From Streptomyces sp. HUAS YS2 (GTDB lineage Bacteria; Actinomycetota; Actinomycetes; Streptomycetales; Streptomycetaceae): a stretch of 64,000 nt of DNA. Every line of letters begins with the position of its first letter. The stretch's first letter is position 1. The position numbers were made by a program, and so were the translations under genes. Positions 30,989 to 39,821 of this stretch are shown in pieces. The stretch lies in NCBI RefSeq assembly GCF_033343995.1, contig NZ_CP137573.1, positions 2,575,001-2,639,000 of the forward strand, read 5' to 3'. The notes beneath the pieces were generated by a model. The model was given only the letters and a program-made list of their open reading frames with translations, searched no databases and was not told where the DNA came from.

Positions 30989-32941
30989 TCACTCCACCTG
31001 CACCCACCTCGCCTCCGAAGGCGTCCCCTTGTCGTCGGTCACGAAGAGCATGTACCAGCCGGGCGGCACGAGGGTGCGGTCCAGCGGCGCCTCCACGGTG
31101 ACGGTGTCCCGGGTCTTCGTCAGGCCGAGGGCCACCGACCGCTGTTCCACGTCCGTGGTGTGCGTGACGGCGCTGGGGCGCATCAGCCGCGCCGTGGTGA
31201 TCCGGGCCGCGTCCGCGCTGCGGAAGGTGGCGCGCGCGTTCTGGTCGAGTTCCTGCGGCCCCTCCCCCAGGACCGGCCGGTCGGCGCCGGCCTGCATGTA
31301 CGGCGGGGTGAAGATCTCGACGCGCTGCTCGAAGGTGCCGAGCTTGGTGTTGTCGGCGTCGTCGAAGAGCGGGTCGGAGCCGAAGGTGGCGACTCGTCCG
31401 TCGGGCAGCAGCAGCGCCTCCGAGTGGTAGTTGCGGCCGACCGTCGGGTCCGCGGCGGCGGTGAAGGCGTTGGTCCTCGGGTCGTAGAACTGCGCCTTGA
31501 GGATGTCGCTGCCGCTGCGGCCGCGGTACTGCTCGGACCCGCCGGTGGTGAACACGGTGTCGTCGGGCATCAGGACACCGCTGAGGTAGCGGGTGCCCTG
31601 GGGCAGCTTCGGCCCGTCGGTGAAGCTCGGCTCGTCCTTCGACAGGTCGACGATCGAGGTGCGGGCGGTGGACTTCTGGGACTCGCCGACCCCGCCGCCG
31701 CCGAGCACCATCACCTTCTGGTCCTGCACGGGCGGCAGCATCAGGGAGGCGGAGGTCTCCAGCTGGTCGGTGTCGGAGAGTCCGCCGAGCTTGGTGAAGA
31801 CGTTCTTCTTCAGGTCCCACAGCCCGGGCTCCCGGCCCTTGCCGGCCGGCCCGTACCCGGCGTTGGAGCCGGTGTAGAGCAGCTTGCCGCCCTGGGTGAG
31901 GAAGAGCGCCGGGTAGGTCGGGAAGTAGCGGAAGGGGCCCTTGGTCCACTTCTTCGTCGCCGGGTCGTAGATCTCGTTGTCGCCGGGGACGACGTCGCCG
32001 ACGTCGTTGAGTCCGGAGACGGCGAGCACCTTGCCGTCCTGCAGGGTGACCAGGGTGGGGTACCAGCGCGCGTCCTTCATCGGGGCGACCGGTACGTAGC
32101 GTTCGGCCTTGGGGTCGAACTCGTAGGCGGCCTTGATGCCCTGGAAGTCCTGCTTCTCGGTGGTGATCTTCTGGGCGATGCCGTAGACGTTGTCGGCGTC
32201 CTTGCCCTTGAGGCCGACGACCTCGTACTGCGCGGCCTCGGTGGTCAGGGCCTGCGGCCCGGCCTTGCGCGCCTCGACGAAGACCCGGGACTCGGCGGCG
32301 GTGATCTTCGTCTTCCAGGGCTTCATCTGGCCGCTCTTGAAGTACGAGACCTCGAACGCGCGCTTGGCCTTGGGCACGGTGACGTCGAACCGGGAGACGT
32401 ACTCGACGCCCGAGGGCGAGCGGAAGACGGTGCCCTTCTTCAGGGTGATCGCCCGGTCGGGGCTCTCGTTCTTGACCCGCATGCCGCCGCCGGCCTTCTC
32501 GACCTCGCCGTCGAGCACCTCGTAGCGGGCGGTGCCTCCGGCGACCAGCAGCTTTCCGTCGGGGAGTTGGGAGTGTCCGGCGCAGAAGAAGTCCTCGGGG
32601 GTGGGGATCTTCTTGAAGGTGTCGTTCCGCGGGTCCCAGAGGACGGTCTCGAAGGTGCCGGAGTCGAACTTCTTCTGATCGTTGCCGGATCCGGCGATGA
32701 GCAGCACCTTGCCGGTGTGCAGCAGGGCGGCGTGGATGGCGTTGATCCGGAACTCGGCCGGGACGTCGAGCTCCTGCCAGGAGCCGTACCGGGCCTTGTA
32801 GCCGGGCTGGGCGATCTTGTAGGCGTGGTACTTCTCGGTGGCGAAGGTGACCGCGGCGGGGGCGTTGAGCCCGGCGAGCAGCAGCACCGCCCCGCCGGCC
32901 AGAAGCTGTTTCCTGAACTTGTTCGACGGCCGGTAGGCCAT
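30989..32941 (-). CDS. glxA: GlxA-type copper radical oxidase
   Basis: A 650-aa membrane-anchored oxidase of the galactose/glyoxal oxidase family with Kelch repeats and a C-terminal DUF1929 domain. One helix at 11-30 anchors it facing out. By alignment with galactose oxidase, C120 (in FFCAGHS) and Y294 (in ARWYPT) form the thioether radical cofactor, and Y505, H506 (NYHSEALLLPDGR) and H594 (THTTDVEQ) bind copper. All are present. It needs copper delivery and makes hydrogen peroxide; in S. lividans it is required for the tip glucan, pellet formation and development. It starts 3 bp after the cslA stop, so they form one operon. Confidence 0.94.
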   Translation of the reverse strand: MAYRPSNKFRKQLLAGGAVLLLAGLNAPAAVTFATEKYHAYKIAQPGYKARYGSWQELDVPAEFRINAIHAALLHTGKVLLIAGSGNDQKKFDSGTFETVLWDPRNDTFKKIPTPEDFFCAGHSQLPDGKLLVAGGTARYEVLDGEVEKAGGGMRVKNESPDRAITLKKGTVFRSPSGVEYVSRFDVTVPKAKRAFEVSYFKSGQMKPWKTKITAAESRVFVEARKAGPQALTTEAAQYEVVGLKGKDADNVYGIAQKITTEKQDFQGIKAAYEFDPKAERYVPVAPMKDARWYPTLVTLQDGKVLAVSGLNDVGDVVPGDNEIYDPATKKWTKGPFRYFPTYPALFLTQGGKLLYTGSNAGYGPAGKGREPGLWDLKKNVFTKLGGLSDTDQLETSASLMLPPVQDQKVMVLGGGGVGESQKSTARTSIVDLSKDEPSFTDGPKLPQGTRYLSGVLMPDDTVFTTGGSEQYRGRSGSDILKAQFYDPRTNAFTAAADPTVGRNYHSEALLLPDGRVATFGSDPLFDDADNTKLGTFEQRVEIFTPPYMQAGADRPVLGEGPQELDQNARATFRSADAARITTARLMRPSAVTHTTDVEQRSVALGLTKTRDTVTVEAPLDRTLVPPGWYMLFVTDDKGTPSEARWVQVE

Positions 32942-32944
32942 GTC

Positions 32945-34765
32945 TCAGTTCCCTCCGGTCGTCGTGGGGGCGGGTGCCGGGGACGCGGGCGGGCCGGCGG
33001 CGGGCCGCGCCCCGAGGCCGTCGCGGGCGTCGGCACGGGCGCGGGCGCGGGTACGGGTACGGACCCGGGCCTCGGCGCGCAGCCGCTGCGTGCGCCGCCG
33101 GCGCACCTCGGTCCAGAGCCAGACCGCGACCGGGGCGAGCGCGATGACCAGCGCGAGTACGGCCCAGGTGCGCATGGCCGCGTGGGTGTGGCCGAAGTGC
33201 ACCGAGGCGACCAGCGAGGCGATCAGGACGGCGGCCCAGTAGAGGTGGATCCGGAAGGTGAGCAGCCGGTCCGGGCTGGCCTCGCCCCCCTTGGGGGTGA
33301 CGACGAAGCGGCCCCGGGTGCGCAGCACCGCGGAGCAGAGCGACTTGAGGTAGATCGGCGCGGACAGCGCGGACATCACCATGCCGGCCAGGCCGCCGGA
33401 GCCCTCGGGTTCGTGCGGTGAGACGTTGTGCCGCCGGTTCCACAGGTAGAGCCCGATCTGCAGGGCGAGCGCGTCGCTGTAGATCATCAGCCAGACCGAC
33501 GAGGAGACCTGCGTCCCGGACGCGCCGAGCCACAGGAACAGGACGCAGCTGAGGATGCCGAGGAACCAGTTGACGGCCGTCATCGGGTAGTAGACGAGCA
33601 TCAGCGTGTAGTTGAGCAGCCGGCCCGGCGGAACCCGGAAGGGCGCCTTCCAGTACTGCTTGAAGAGGGTCTCGTAGGTGCCCCGGGACCAGCGCAGCTG
33701 TTGGGTGAAGAAGTCGGTCCAGGACGCCGGGCCCTCGCCGACGGCGAGCACGTCCGGGGTGTAGACCGAGCGCCAGAAGTGCCCGGTCAGCGGGTTCTTG
33801 CGGCGGTGCAGTTCGAAGCCGGTGGCCATGTCCTCGGTGATCGAGTCGTACAGCCCGCCGATCTGCTTGAGGGCGGCGACCCGGACGATGTTGTTGGTGC
33901 CGACGAACATGGGCGCGTGGTAGCGGTTGCCGGCCCGCTGGATCAGCGCGTGGAAGAGGAACTGCTGCGACTCGGCGGCCTTGGTGACGGGCGAGGTGTA
34001 GTTGCCGTACACCTGGGGGCCGACGACGAAGGCGACGTCGGGGTCGCGGAAGAAACCGAGCATCCGCTCCAGGAAGTTCGGCAGCGGGACGTGGTCGGTG
34101 TCGACGGAGGCGAAGAATTCGTACGCGTCCCCGTGCATGGCCAGCCAGGCGTTGTAGTTGCCGTGCTTGGTGCGGGCCTTGTGAACGCCCTTCTTCCGGT
34201 TCCACTCGGGGACGCCGGCCCGGGTGAAGTGCCGTACCCCGAGCTCCGCGCAGAGCGCCCTGGCCTGCTCGTCGTCGCCCTCGTCGAGCAGCCAGACGTC
34301 CAGGACGCCGTCGTGCCGGAGCCGGACGGCGCCCTCCAGGGTCGCGCGGGCCATGGCGAGGGGTTCCTTGCCGGGCACGTAGGTGGTGAGGAAGGCGACC
34401 CGGGTGCCCTTCTTCGGGTACACGGGCACGGGGTCGCGGGCGACCATCGTGGCGTGCGCGATCGAGGTGACGTTGACCAGCATGAACAGGCAGATCACGC
34501 CGATCGACACGAGCATCACCGCGTCGAACCGGACGAGCCACCGGGCGCCGCCCTCCCGGACGGTCCAGTGGCTGGGCCAGACGAGGTAGACCAGCAGGAG
34601 CGCCGAGAGGACCGGCGCGAGGCTCATGAGGAGGACGGCTCGTATTCGGTGGGACTCCTTCGACAGCAAGCTTCGGTACTGCACCGTGTAGGGCGTCGTC
34701 GCGGGCTGGGTGAGCGGCCCGGCCAGCCGGCTGTAGGTGTCGTAGTCGTAGCCTTGCGGCCGCAC
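32945..34765 (-). CDS. cslA: Cellulose synthase-like glycosyltransferase (GT2)
   Basis: A 606-aa inner-membrane synthase of a beta-glucan at hyphal tips. Two N-terminal helices (about 42-62 and 76-98), a GT2 domain with DEGDDEQAR, FASVDTDHVPLPNFLERML (DxD) and the QQLRW motif (TQQLRWSRGTYETLF), then at least four more helices; there is no PilZ domain. The sequence is the CslA type that binds DivIVA in S. coelicolor. I chose the GTG at 34765 because GGAGG sits 4 nt upstream; a GTG 36 bp further out has no ribosome site. First gene of cslA-glxA. Its location beside AIM24 genes and 9 kb from scy-filP differs from what I recall of S. coelicolor. Confidence 0.93.
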   Translation of the reverse strand: MRPQGYDYDTYSRLAGPLTQPATTPYTVQYRSLLSKESHRIRAVLLMSLAPVLSALLLVYLVWPSHWTVREGGARWLVRFDAVMLVSIGVICLFMLVNVTSIAHATMVARDPVPVYPKKGTRVAFLTTYVPGKEPLAMARATLEGAVRLRHDGVLDVWLLDEGDDEQARALCAELGVRHFTRAGVPEWNRKKGVHKARTKHGNYNAWLAMHGDAYEFFASVDTDHVPLPNFLERMLGFFRDPDVAFVVGPQVYGNYTSPVTKAAESQQFLFHALIQRAGNRYHAPMFVGTNNIVRVAALKQIGGLYDSITEDMATGFELHRRKNPLTGHFWRSVYTPDVLAVGEGPASWTDFFTQQLRWSRGTYETLFKQYWKAPFRVPPGRLLNYTLMLVYYPMTAVNWFLGILSCVLFLWLGASGTQVSSSVWLMIYSDALALQIGLYLWNRRHNVSPHEPEGSGGLAGMVMSALSAPIYLKSLCSAVLRTRGRFVVTPKGGEASPDRLLTFRIHLYWAAVLIASLVASVHFGHTHAAMRTWAVLALVIALAPVAVWLWTEVRRRRTQRLRAEARVRTRTRARARADARDGLGARPAAGPPASPAPAPTTTGGN

Positions 34766-34853
34766 GGTGCCTCCAGCGGTCGAACGTGTCGATATCCCCA
34801 CAGAAAGGGAGTTTCGGCAATGTGTCGACTGGAGGCGTCCGAGTGAGGGGTTT

Positions 34854-35489
34854 TCAGCCCACGGGGTTTCGCCGGCGCAAGGTGTAGCGGACCGCCTTCT
34901 GGGCGACGGGCCCCAGCTCGTCGACCGCCGCCATCAGCGCACCGAGCTGTTCGAGCGCGACGAGGGCCGCCTCCGCGCCGGCCGGGTCCACCCCCTCGTA
35001 CAGCTCCATGCCGACGAAGGACGCGGCGACGGCGCGGGCCAGCCCGGCGGGGTCGGCGAACTCGCCGACCGGGCTGGCGTCGAGCACCCGCCTGAGGACC
35101 TGCTCGATCTCGGCGATCCACAGGTCGAGCCCGGCGGCGGTGGCCGGGGCGAGCCGCGGCTGGGTCTGCGCCCCGGCGAGCAGCTGGCCGAGCACCGCGA
35201 CATGGCCGGCGGCACGCTCCTCGGCGTGGATCTCGCGGCCGACGGCGAGCAGCCCGGTGAGGCTGTCGACGCTGCGGAGCCGGTCGCGGTACAGGGCGAC
35301 CCGCTGCTCGGAGCCGTACCGGCAGGCCGCGGCGAGCAGCTCGTCGACGGAGCCGAAGTGGTAGAAGACCAAGGCCTGGTTGACGCCGGCGGCCGCGGCG
35401 ACGGACCGCGCGGACGTCTTGGCGATGCCCTGCTCGGTCAGGGTCCGCAGGGCCCCTTCGAGCAGCTTGTCCTTGGTCTCCTGGCTCAC
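34854..35489 (-). CDS. TetR-family regulator of its own operon
   Basis: A 211-aa TetR protein: HTH in residues 8-52 (LLEGALRTLTEQGIAKTSAR, VAAAAGVNQALVFYHFGS) and a helical ligand domain of the TetR_C_6 kind. Its GTG overlaps the DUF4166 stop (GTGA). It is thus the last of three overlapping genes read from one promoter that carries two matching 16-bp operators, which makes autorepression very likely. The ligand may be whatever the two upstream proteins bind; a lipid-like molecule is a guess from their predicted folds. Its 3' end lies 88 bp from the cslA start. Confidence 0.88.
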   Translation of the reverse strand: MSQETKDKLLEGALRTLTEQGIAKTSARSVAAAAGVNQALVFYHFGSVDELLAAACRYGSEQRVALYRDRLRSVDSLTGLLAVGREIHAEERAAGHVAVLGQLLAGAQTQPRLAPATAAGLDLWIAEIEQVLRRVLDASPVGEFADPAGLARAVAASFVGMELYEGVDPAGAEAALVALEQLGALMAAVDELGPVAQKAVRYTLRRRNPVG

Positions 35490-36169
35490 GCCCGCACCTC
35501 CTCGCGCACGGGGCGCAGCCCGGCGCGCACCCCGTGGGAGCGTACGTCGTGGTACTCGGCGGTGAACGAGCCCTCGTAGCCGAACAGCGGCCCGACGTAC
35601 CGGTTCACGACCCGGACCCGGATCCGGAAGCGGCCGGCGGCCTCGTCGTACGACTCCCTCACCTCCGCCTCGCCGCCGAGGAGTTCGGGCACCCGGGCGT
35701 CCAGCCGGCCCTCACGGAAACGGTGTTCGCCGGACCGGATCAGCAGCGAGCCGTCCGGCTCCGCGGACATGTGCAGATCGGTGGCGAGGTGCTGGTGGGT
35801 CCCGAGGTAGTCGAGGACGCAGTCGCGCTCCGGGCTGAACACCATGGTGGCGTCGAAGCGGCGCGGGCCGCCGGGCAGCGCGAAGGTCCGTACGAAGGTG
35901 ACGGTCTCGCGGCCGTACGAGTCGGTGTACGGCACGTTCTCGATGGTGAAGGGCACGTCGCGACCGGTGCGCGGCACGAGGATGTGCCGCAGCCCGCCGA
36001 GCGCCAGGAACGGCTTCACGAACGCCGGTCCGTGCCAGATCCGGTCCATGACGCCCCGCCCGGTGCAGGCCTCGCCACTGTCGAGCCCGACGGTGAACCG
36101 CCGCTGGAGCTGCGGGTGCAGCCGCCCGAACGCGGCGTCCCCCATGGCGGCACGGAAGATCGAGGTCAT
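35486..36169 (-). CDS. DUF4166 domain protein
   Basis: A 227-aa soluble protein fully made of a DUF4166-like domain: FGRLHPQLQRRFTVGL near the start, GRDVPFTIENVPYTDSYGRET, and the strand YVGPLFGYEGSFTAEYHDV at the end. The function is unknown; the domain also occurs fused to saccharopine-dehydrogenase-like proteins. Overlaps the SRPBCC-like gene upstream by ATGA and the TetR gene downstream by GTGA, so the three are translated in step. A barrel that binds a hydrophobic molecule would fit its neighbour, but this is inference. Confidence 0.72.
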   Translation of the reverse strand: MTSIFRAAMGDAAFGRLHPQLQRRFTVGLDSGEACTGRGVMDRIWHGPAFVKPFLALGGLRHILVPRTGRDVPFTIENVPYTDSYGRETVTFVRTFALPGGPRRFDATMVFSPERDCVLDYLGTHQHLATDLHMSAEPDGSLLIRSGEHRFREGRLDARVPELLGGEAEVRESYDEAAGRFRIRVRVVNRYVGPLFGYEGSFTAEYHDVRSHGVRAGLRPVREEVRA

Positions 36170-36852
36170 GCCTGCTCCAGGGTGGCGAGAAGCCGCGGCG
36201 CGGCGGTACGGGCGGGCGGGGTCCGCAGACAGCGCCGCGCGGCGGGCGTCCGGGACGAGGGCGGTACGAGGAGGGCGGCGGCCACGACGATCAGCGCCAC
36301 CGGGCCCCAGACCGCCGCGGCGGCCACGAGCAGGGCGCGGGCGGCGAGTTCGAGCTGCCAGTGGGTGCGGGAGCGTTCCGGGGTGATGCCGTGCTCGCAC
36401 CACAGGCGCAGCCGGTCGAAGGACCAGGCCGTCGCCCAGCCCATCAGGGGGCGGAAGACGAGCCGGTCGGCGGCGCGGCCGAGGCGGCCCCAGCGCGGCC
36501 GGTAGTCGTACCCGGTGAGGAACCGCACGCCCTCGGGGCCGGGGACGTAACGCCAGTACCCGCTGCCCTCCGCGAGCAGCGACAGCGGATGCGGCGAGGC
36601 GAACCGCAGTGCGGAGACCCGGTCGCCGCCGGCCCGGTGGCGCTCCCCCGCGGAGACACCGGTGCCGGCGACGGTCAGGAAGGGCAGCACGCGGGTGGCG
36701 TACCGGAACCGCTGGGGTTCGCCCTCGGTGCGCGGCAGATAGTCGATCTCGGTGAACCGAAGGTCCCACCGCTGATGCTCCGCCGGTTCCTGGGTGCGCT
36801 CCCAGAGCGTCTCCAGGTCCGCGCGGACGTGCGTCTCTATGTAGAGGCCCAT
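36166..36852 (-). CDS. SRPBCC-like ligand-binding protein with membrane segment
   Basis: A 228-aa protein. Residues 1-150 look like a polyketide-cyclase/SRPBCC fold (MGLYIETHVRADLETLWERT, HQRWDLRFTEIDYLP, FRYATRVLPFLTVAGTGVSAG, GSGYWRYVPGPEGVRFLTGYDY). Near the end one or two hydrophobic helices occur (about 172-201, LLVAAAAVWGPVALIVVAAALL), so it may be membrane-attached. ATG at 36852 has a GGGGGGACAGGG ribosome site; the longer frame runs through the operators. First gene of the SRPBCC-DUF4166-TetR operon. No enzymatic residues are evident. Confidence 0.68.
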   Translation of the reverse strand: MGLYIETHVRADLETLWERTQEPAEHQRWDLRFTEIDYLPRTEGEPQRFRYATRVLPFLTVAGTGVSAGERHRAGGDRVSALRFASPHPLSLLAEGSGYWRYVPGPEGVRFLTGYDYRPRWGRLGRAADRLVFRPLMGWATAWSFDRLRLWCEHGITPERSRTHWQLELAARALLVAAAAVWGPVALIVVAAALLVPPSSRTPAARRCLRTPPARTAAPRLLATLEQA

Positions 36853-36880
36853 GCCCTGTCCCCCCAGCTCGGCGCCCCTT

Positions 36881-36929
36881 TTGAGCGACCGCTCAACGGG
36901 AAGGTAGCGGATTTTGAGCAGTCGCTCAA
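36881..36929 (-). promoter_or_regulatory. Promoter with two TetR operators
   Basis: TTGAGCGACCGCTCAA (36881-36896) and TTGAGCAGTCGCTCAA (36914-36929) are the same 16-bp dyad TTGAGC-N4-GCTCAA, with centres 33 bp apart, three helical turns. On the minus strand TTGAGC in the distal site is the -35 box; TACCTT (36901-36906) follows after 17 bp as the -10. The second dyad lies over the start point. One operator on -35 and one on +1 is a textbook repressor layout; the TetR product of the operon is the evident ligand-responsive factor. Confidence 0.85.
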
Positions 36930-36945
36930 CCAGCGGGCACGACAA

Positions 36946-36973
36946 AGCCCCCGGCCCATCAGGACCGGGGGCT
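36946..36973 (-). terminator. Terminator of the DUF3817/thiamine-binding gene pair
   Basis: AGCCCCCGG / CCGGGGGCT, 9 bp, extended by CC/GG towards a small loop; 33 bp after the stop of the gene at 37007. Confidence 0.8.
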
Positions 36974-37006
36974 CGTACGTGCTTCGGTGCTTCGGCGCTC
37001 CGGTGC

Positions 37007-37303
37007 TCAGCCGTCGGCGAGATGCCGCTCCATCGTCGCCACCTTGGAGGTGAGACCGCCCGTGACGCCGGGCCGGATGTCGGCCTTGAGGACGACGGAG
37101 ACCCGCGGCGCGCGCGCCTCGACGGCGGCGACGGCGCGCTTCACGACGTCCATCACCTCGTCCCACTCCCCCTCGATCGAGGTGAACATCGCATCGGTGC
37201 GGTTCGGCAGCCCCGACTCCCGGACGACGCGCACGGCGTCGGCGACGTACTCGCCGACCTCCTCGCCCACGCCGAGCGGGGTCACGGAGAAGGCGACGAT
37301 CAT
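37007..37303 (-). CDS. MTH1187-family thiamine-binding protein
   Basis: A 98-aa small alpha/beta protein of the MTH1187/YkoF group: [39 protein letters not shown], and [13 protein letters not shown]. Members bind thiamine or a related pyrimidine and form ferredoxin-like oligomers. There is no transporter beside it, so its role here may be buffering or signalling. Its start codon overlaps the stop of the DUF3817 gene (ATGA), so both come from one message. Confidence 0.85.
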   Translation of the reverse strand: MIVAFSVTPLGVGEEVGEYVADAVRVVRESGLPNRTDAMFTSIEGEWDEVMDVVKRAVAAVEARAPRVSVVLKADIRPGVTGGLTSKVATMERHLADG

Positions 37304-37644
37304 GCGTTGACCACGCCCTCCTTGCGGGCGCGGGTGGCGATCACGGCGTCCTCGGCCTCGCGCTTGAGCTTGCGCTCGGCGAAGAAGCCACCGAACGGCA
37401 GCACCGAGAGGACGAAGTAGACGGCGGCGGTCTTGAAGCTCCACTTGGTGCGGTTCCAGGCGTCCAGCCAGAACAGCACGTAGAGAACGAAGAGGATGCC
37501 GTGGATCGCACCCATCACCGGCACCGCGTTGAAGTCCGTGGTGCGCTTGAGCACCGAGCAGACCAGCAGCAGGAGGAACGAGACGGCCTCCGGCGCGGAG
37601 ACGAGTCGGAGACGGTGGAGGGAGGCGGCGGTCTTGATGTCCAC
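37300..37644 (-). CDS. DUF3817 membrane protein (second copy)
   Basis: A 114-aa protein with three predicted helices (about 16-33, 43-61, 69-87) and the same motifs as the protein at 26465 ([32 protein letters not shown]). GTG start at 37644 with GAAGGTG upstream. It is first in a two-gene unit with the thiamine-binding-like protein, and divergent from the AIM24 operon with 103 bp between starts. In that gap AATGGA and TCCATT mirror each other. Function unknown. Confidence 0.8.
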   Translation of the reverse strand: MDIKTAASLHRLRLVSAPEAVSFLLLLVCSVLKRTTDFNAVPVMGAIHGILFVLYVLFWLDAWNRTKWSFKTAAVYFVLSVLPFGGFFAERKLKREAEDAVIATRARKEGVVNA

Positions 37645-37747
37645 GGGGGCACCTTCGTTTGATCTTGTGAATGGATGCACAAGGGCGTGTCCATTGTGAC
37701 AGCCGACTTTGCTGTCTCTTTGTCCGGGGGCCCAGTACCTTCTCGGG

Positions 37748-38386
37748 GTGGCTACGTTCCGACTCCAAGGCAGCAAGGTGCTCGCCGTCGACATGTCCGG
37801 CGACGCCGTCAAGGCGAAGAACGGCTCGATGGTCGCCTACGACGGCCAGATGGCGTTCAAGAAGATGTCCGGCGGCGGTGAGGGCCTGCGCGGCATGGTG
37901 ACCCGCCGACTCACCGGCGAGCAGATGGAGGTCATGGAGGTGCGCGGGCAGGGCACCTGCTGGTTCGCCGACCGGGCCTCCGAGATCAACCTGGTGAACC
38001 TGCACGGCGACAAGCTCTGGGTCGAGGCGAGCAACCTGCTCTGCACCGACGCCGGGCTGCGCACCGGCACCTCCTTCACCGGCCTGCGCGGCGGCGCGAC
38101 CGGCAACGGACTCTTCACCACCACGGTGGAGGGCACCGGCCAGGCCGCGATCATGTCCGACGGGCCGGCGGTGGTGCTCCGCGTGAGCCGCGACTACCCG
38201 CTGTCGGTCGACCCGGGCGCGTACGTCGCTCACCAGGGCAACCTCCAGCAGAGCTTCCAGTCCGGGGTGACCTTCCGCACCTTCCTGGGCGAGGGAGGCG
38301 GCGAGGCGTTCCAGATCCGCTTCGAGGGCGACGGCCTGGTGTACGTCCAGCCGAGCGAGCGGAACACGATCGGGGGTGACGTGTAA
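37748..38386 (+). CDS. AIM24 family protein, copy 1
   Basis: A 212-aa beta-helical protein of the AIM24/TRAP-like family ([34 protein letters not shown], then [24 protein letters not shown] at the end, typical of the fold). In fungi Aim24 supports mitochondrial inner-membrane architecture; bacterial function is unknown. First of three tandem paralogues with overlapping ends. The GTG at 37748 is used because the fold begins there; TACCTT ends 6 nt upstream, so the message may be leaderless. Confidence 0.82.
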   Translation: MATFRLQGSKVLAVDMSGDAVKAKNGSMVAYDGQMAFKKMSGGGEGLRGMVTRRLTGEQMEVMEVRGQGTCWFADRASEINLVNLHGDKLWVEASNLLCTDAGLRTGTSFTGLRGGATGNGLFTTTVEGTGQAAIMSDGPAVVLRVSRDYPLSVDPGAYVAHQGNLQQSFQSGVTFRTFLGEGGGEAFQIRFEGDGLVYVQPSERNTIGGDV

Positions 38387-39036
38387 TGCCGTTCCGTGAG
38401 GTCAACTCGAAGATGGTCGAGGCCCAGGTGGTCCCCGGACAGCGCATGTTCAGCCAGCGCGGAGCGATGCTGGCCTACCGCGGCGAGGTCGCTTTCACGC
38501 CGAACATCGTCGGCGGCCAGGGCGGCGTGATGTCGATGATCGGCCGCCGGGTGGCGAACGAGGCGACGCCGCTGATGACCGTGGAGGGCAGCGGCACCGT
38601 GATGTTCGGGCACGGCGGCCACCACATCCAGGTGATCCGGCTGACCGGCGACACCCTGTACGTCGAGGCCGACCGCCTGCTCGCCTTCGACGGCTCCCTG
38701 GAGCAGGGCACGATGTTCATGGGCTCGCAGGGCGGGGTCATGGGCATGGTCCGCGGCCAGGTCACCGGCCAGGGCCTGTTCACCACGACCCTGAAGGGCC
38801 GCGGCGAGGTCGCCGTGATGGCCCACGGTGGCGTGATCGAACTGCCGATCAGCCCCGGCCGCCCGGTCCACGTGGACCCTCAGGCGTACGTCGCCCACCA
38901 CGGCGACGTACGGAACAAGCTGTCCACCGCCCTCGGCTGGCGCGACATGGTGGGCCGCGGCTCCGGCGAGGCCTTCCAACTGGAGCTGACCGGCACCGGA
39001 GCGGTGTACGTCCAGGCCTCGGAGGAGAAGCTGTGA
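38386..39036 (+). CDS. AIM24 family protein, copy 2
   Basis: A 216-aa paralogue of its neighbours ([40 protein letters not shown], then [27 protein letters not shown]). Its ATG shares one base with the TAA of copy 1 (TAATG), so translation is coupled. The middle strands carry Gly-rich turns as in copy 1. The three copies are clearly related but diverged, so they probably form a hetero-oligomer rather than being a recent duplication. Confidence 0.82.
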   Translation: MPFREVNSKMVEAQVVPGQRMFSQRGAMLAYRGEVAFTPNIVGGQGGVMSMIGRRVANEATPLMTVEGSGTVMFGHGGHHIQVIRLTGDTLYVEADRLLAFDGSLEQGTMFMGSQGGVMGMVRGQVTGQGLFTTTLKGRGEVAVMAHGGVIELPISPGRPVHVDPQAYVAHHGDVRNKLSTALGWRDMVGRGSGEAFQLELTGTGAVYVQASEEKL

Positions 39037-39809
39037 CCGGCCCTGTGGTCTTCGACCCGGCGACCCTGCCGTCGGACGACAACGTCAACCCGTACACCTT
39101 CTGCGTGGAGCTCAAGGGCTCCCAGTGGTTCCTGCAGAAGGGCAAGATGATCGCCTACTACGGGCGGATGGACTTCAACGGCATCGGGCACGGCCGGCTG
39201 GACCGGCTGGTCCGTACGTCCTTCCACTCGCCCCTGCACGCCAGCGACTGGGTGGTCGCGGAGGGCAGCGGCAAGATGCTGCTCGCGGACCGCGCCTTCG
39301 ACGTCAACTCGTTCGACCTGGACAACGGCAACCTGACGATCCGTTCGGGCAACCTGCTCGCGTTCCAGCCGTCGCTGGCAATGAAGCAGTCGATCGTGCC
39401 GGGCTTCGTCACGCTGATCGGCACCGGCAAGTTCGTCGCGGCCTCCAACGGCCCGGTGGTCTTCATGGAGCCGCCGCTGCGGGTGGACCCGCAGGCCCTG
39501 GTCGGCTGGGCGGACTGCCCGTCCCCCTGCCACCACTACGACCACGGCTACATGACCGGGGTGATGGGCGGCGTACGGGCCCTGACGGGCCTCGGCGGCG
39601 CCTCCGGCGAGGAGCACCAGTTCGAGTTCGTGGGCGCGGGCACGGTCCTGCTCCAGTCGACCGAGATGCTGATGCCGGAGCGGGCGACGGGCGAGGTCCC
39701 GCACCAGGCCGGCGTCCCCGGGGGGCACGGTTCCGGCCAGGGCCCGGCCGCGGGCGTACCGCGCCTTCCCGGACAGCTGGGGGACCTCCAGCGTCGCTTC
39801 GGCCTGTGA
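39033..39809 (+). CDS. AIM24 family protein, copy 3
   Basis: A 258-aa paralogue with a longer C-terminus. The body again shows the AIM24 pattern (YTFCVELKGSQWFLQKGKMI, VVAEGSGKMLLADRAFDV, then GEEHQFEFVGAGTVLLQSTEML), preceded by a unique N-terminal lead. The last 40 residues, rich in Gly, Pro and His, are probably disordered. GTG start overlapping the stop of copy 2 (GTGA). A structured inverted repeat follows 12 bp after its stop. Confidence 0.82.
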   Translation: MTGPVVFDPATLPSDDNVNPYTFCVELKGSQWFLQKGKMIAYYGRMDFNGIGHGRLDRLVRTSFHSPLHASDWVVAEGSGKMLLADRAFDVNSFDLDNGNLTIRSGNLLAFQPSLAMKQSIVPGFVTLIGTGKFVAASNGPVVFMEPPLRVDPQALVGWADCPSPCHHYDHGYMTGVMGGVRALTGLGGASGEEHQFEFVGAGTVLLQSTEMLMPERATGEVPHQAGVPGGHGSGQGPAAGVPRLPGQLGDLQRRFGL

Positions 39810-39821
39810 GCGGTAGTCTGC

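Noticed and set aside
30915..34820. A 1301-codon open frame overlapping cslA and glxA on the same strand
   Set aside because: It lies in a different frame from two strongly recognised genes and gives an Arg/Pro-rich sequence with no motif.
29926..36852. A recently acquired genomic island
   Set aside because: There is no tRNA, integrase, flanking repeat or clear shift in composition. The different location of cslA may be an old rearrangement, so I report only the position.
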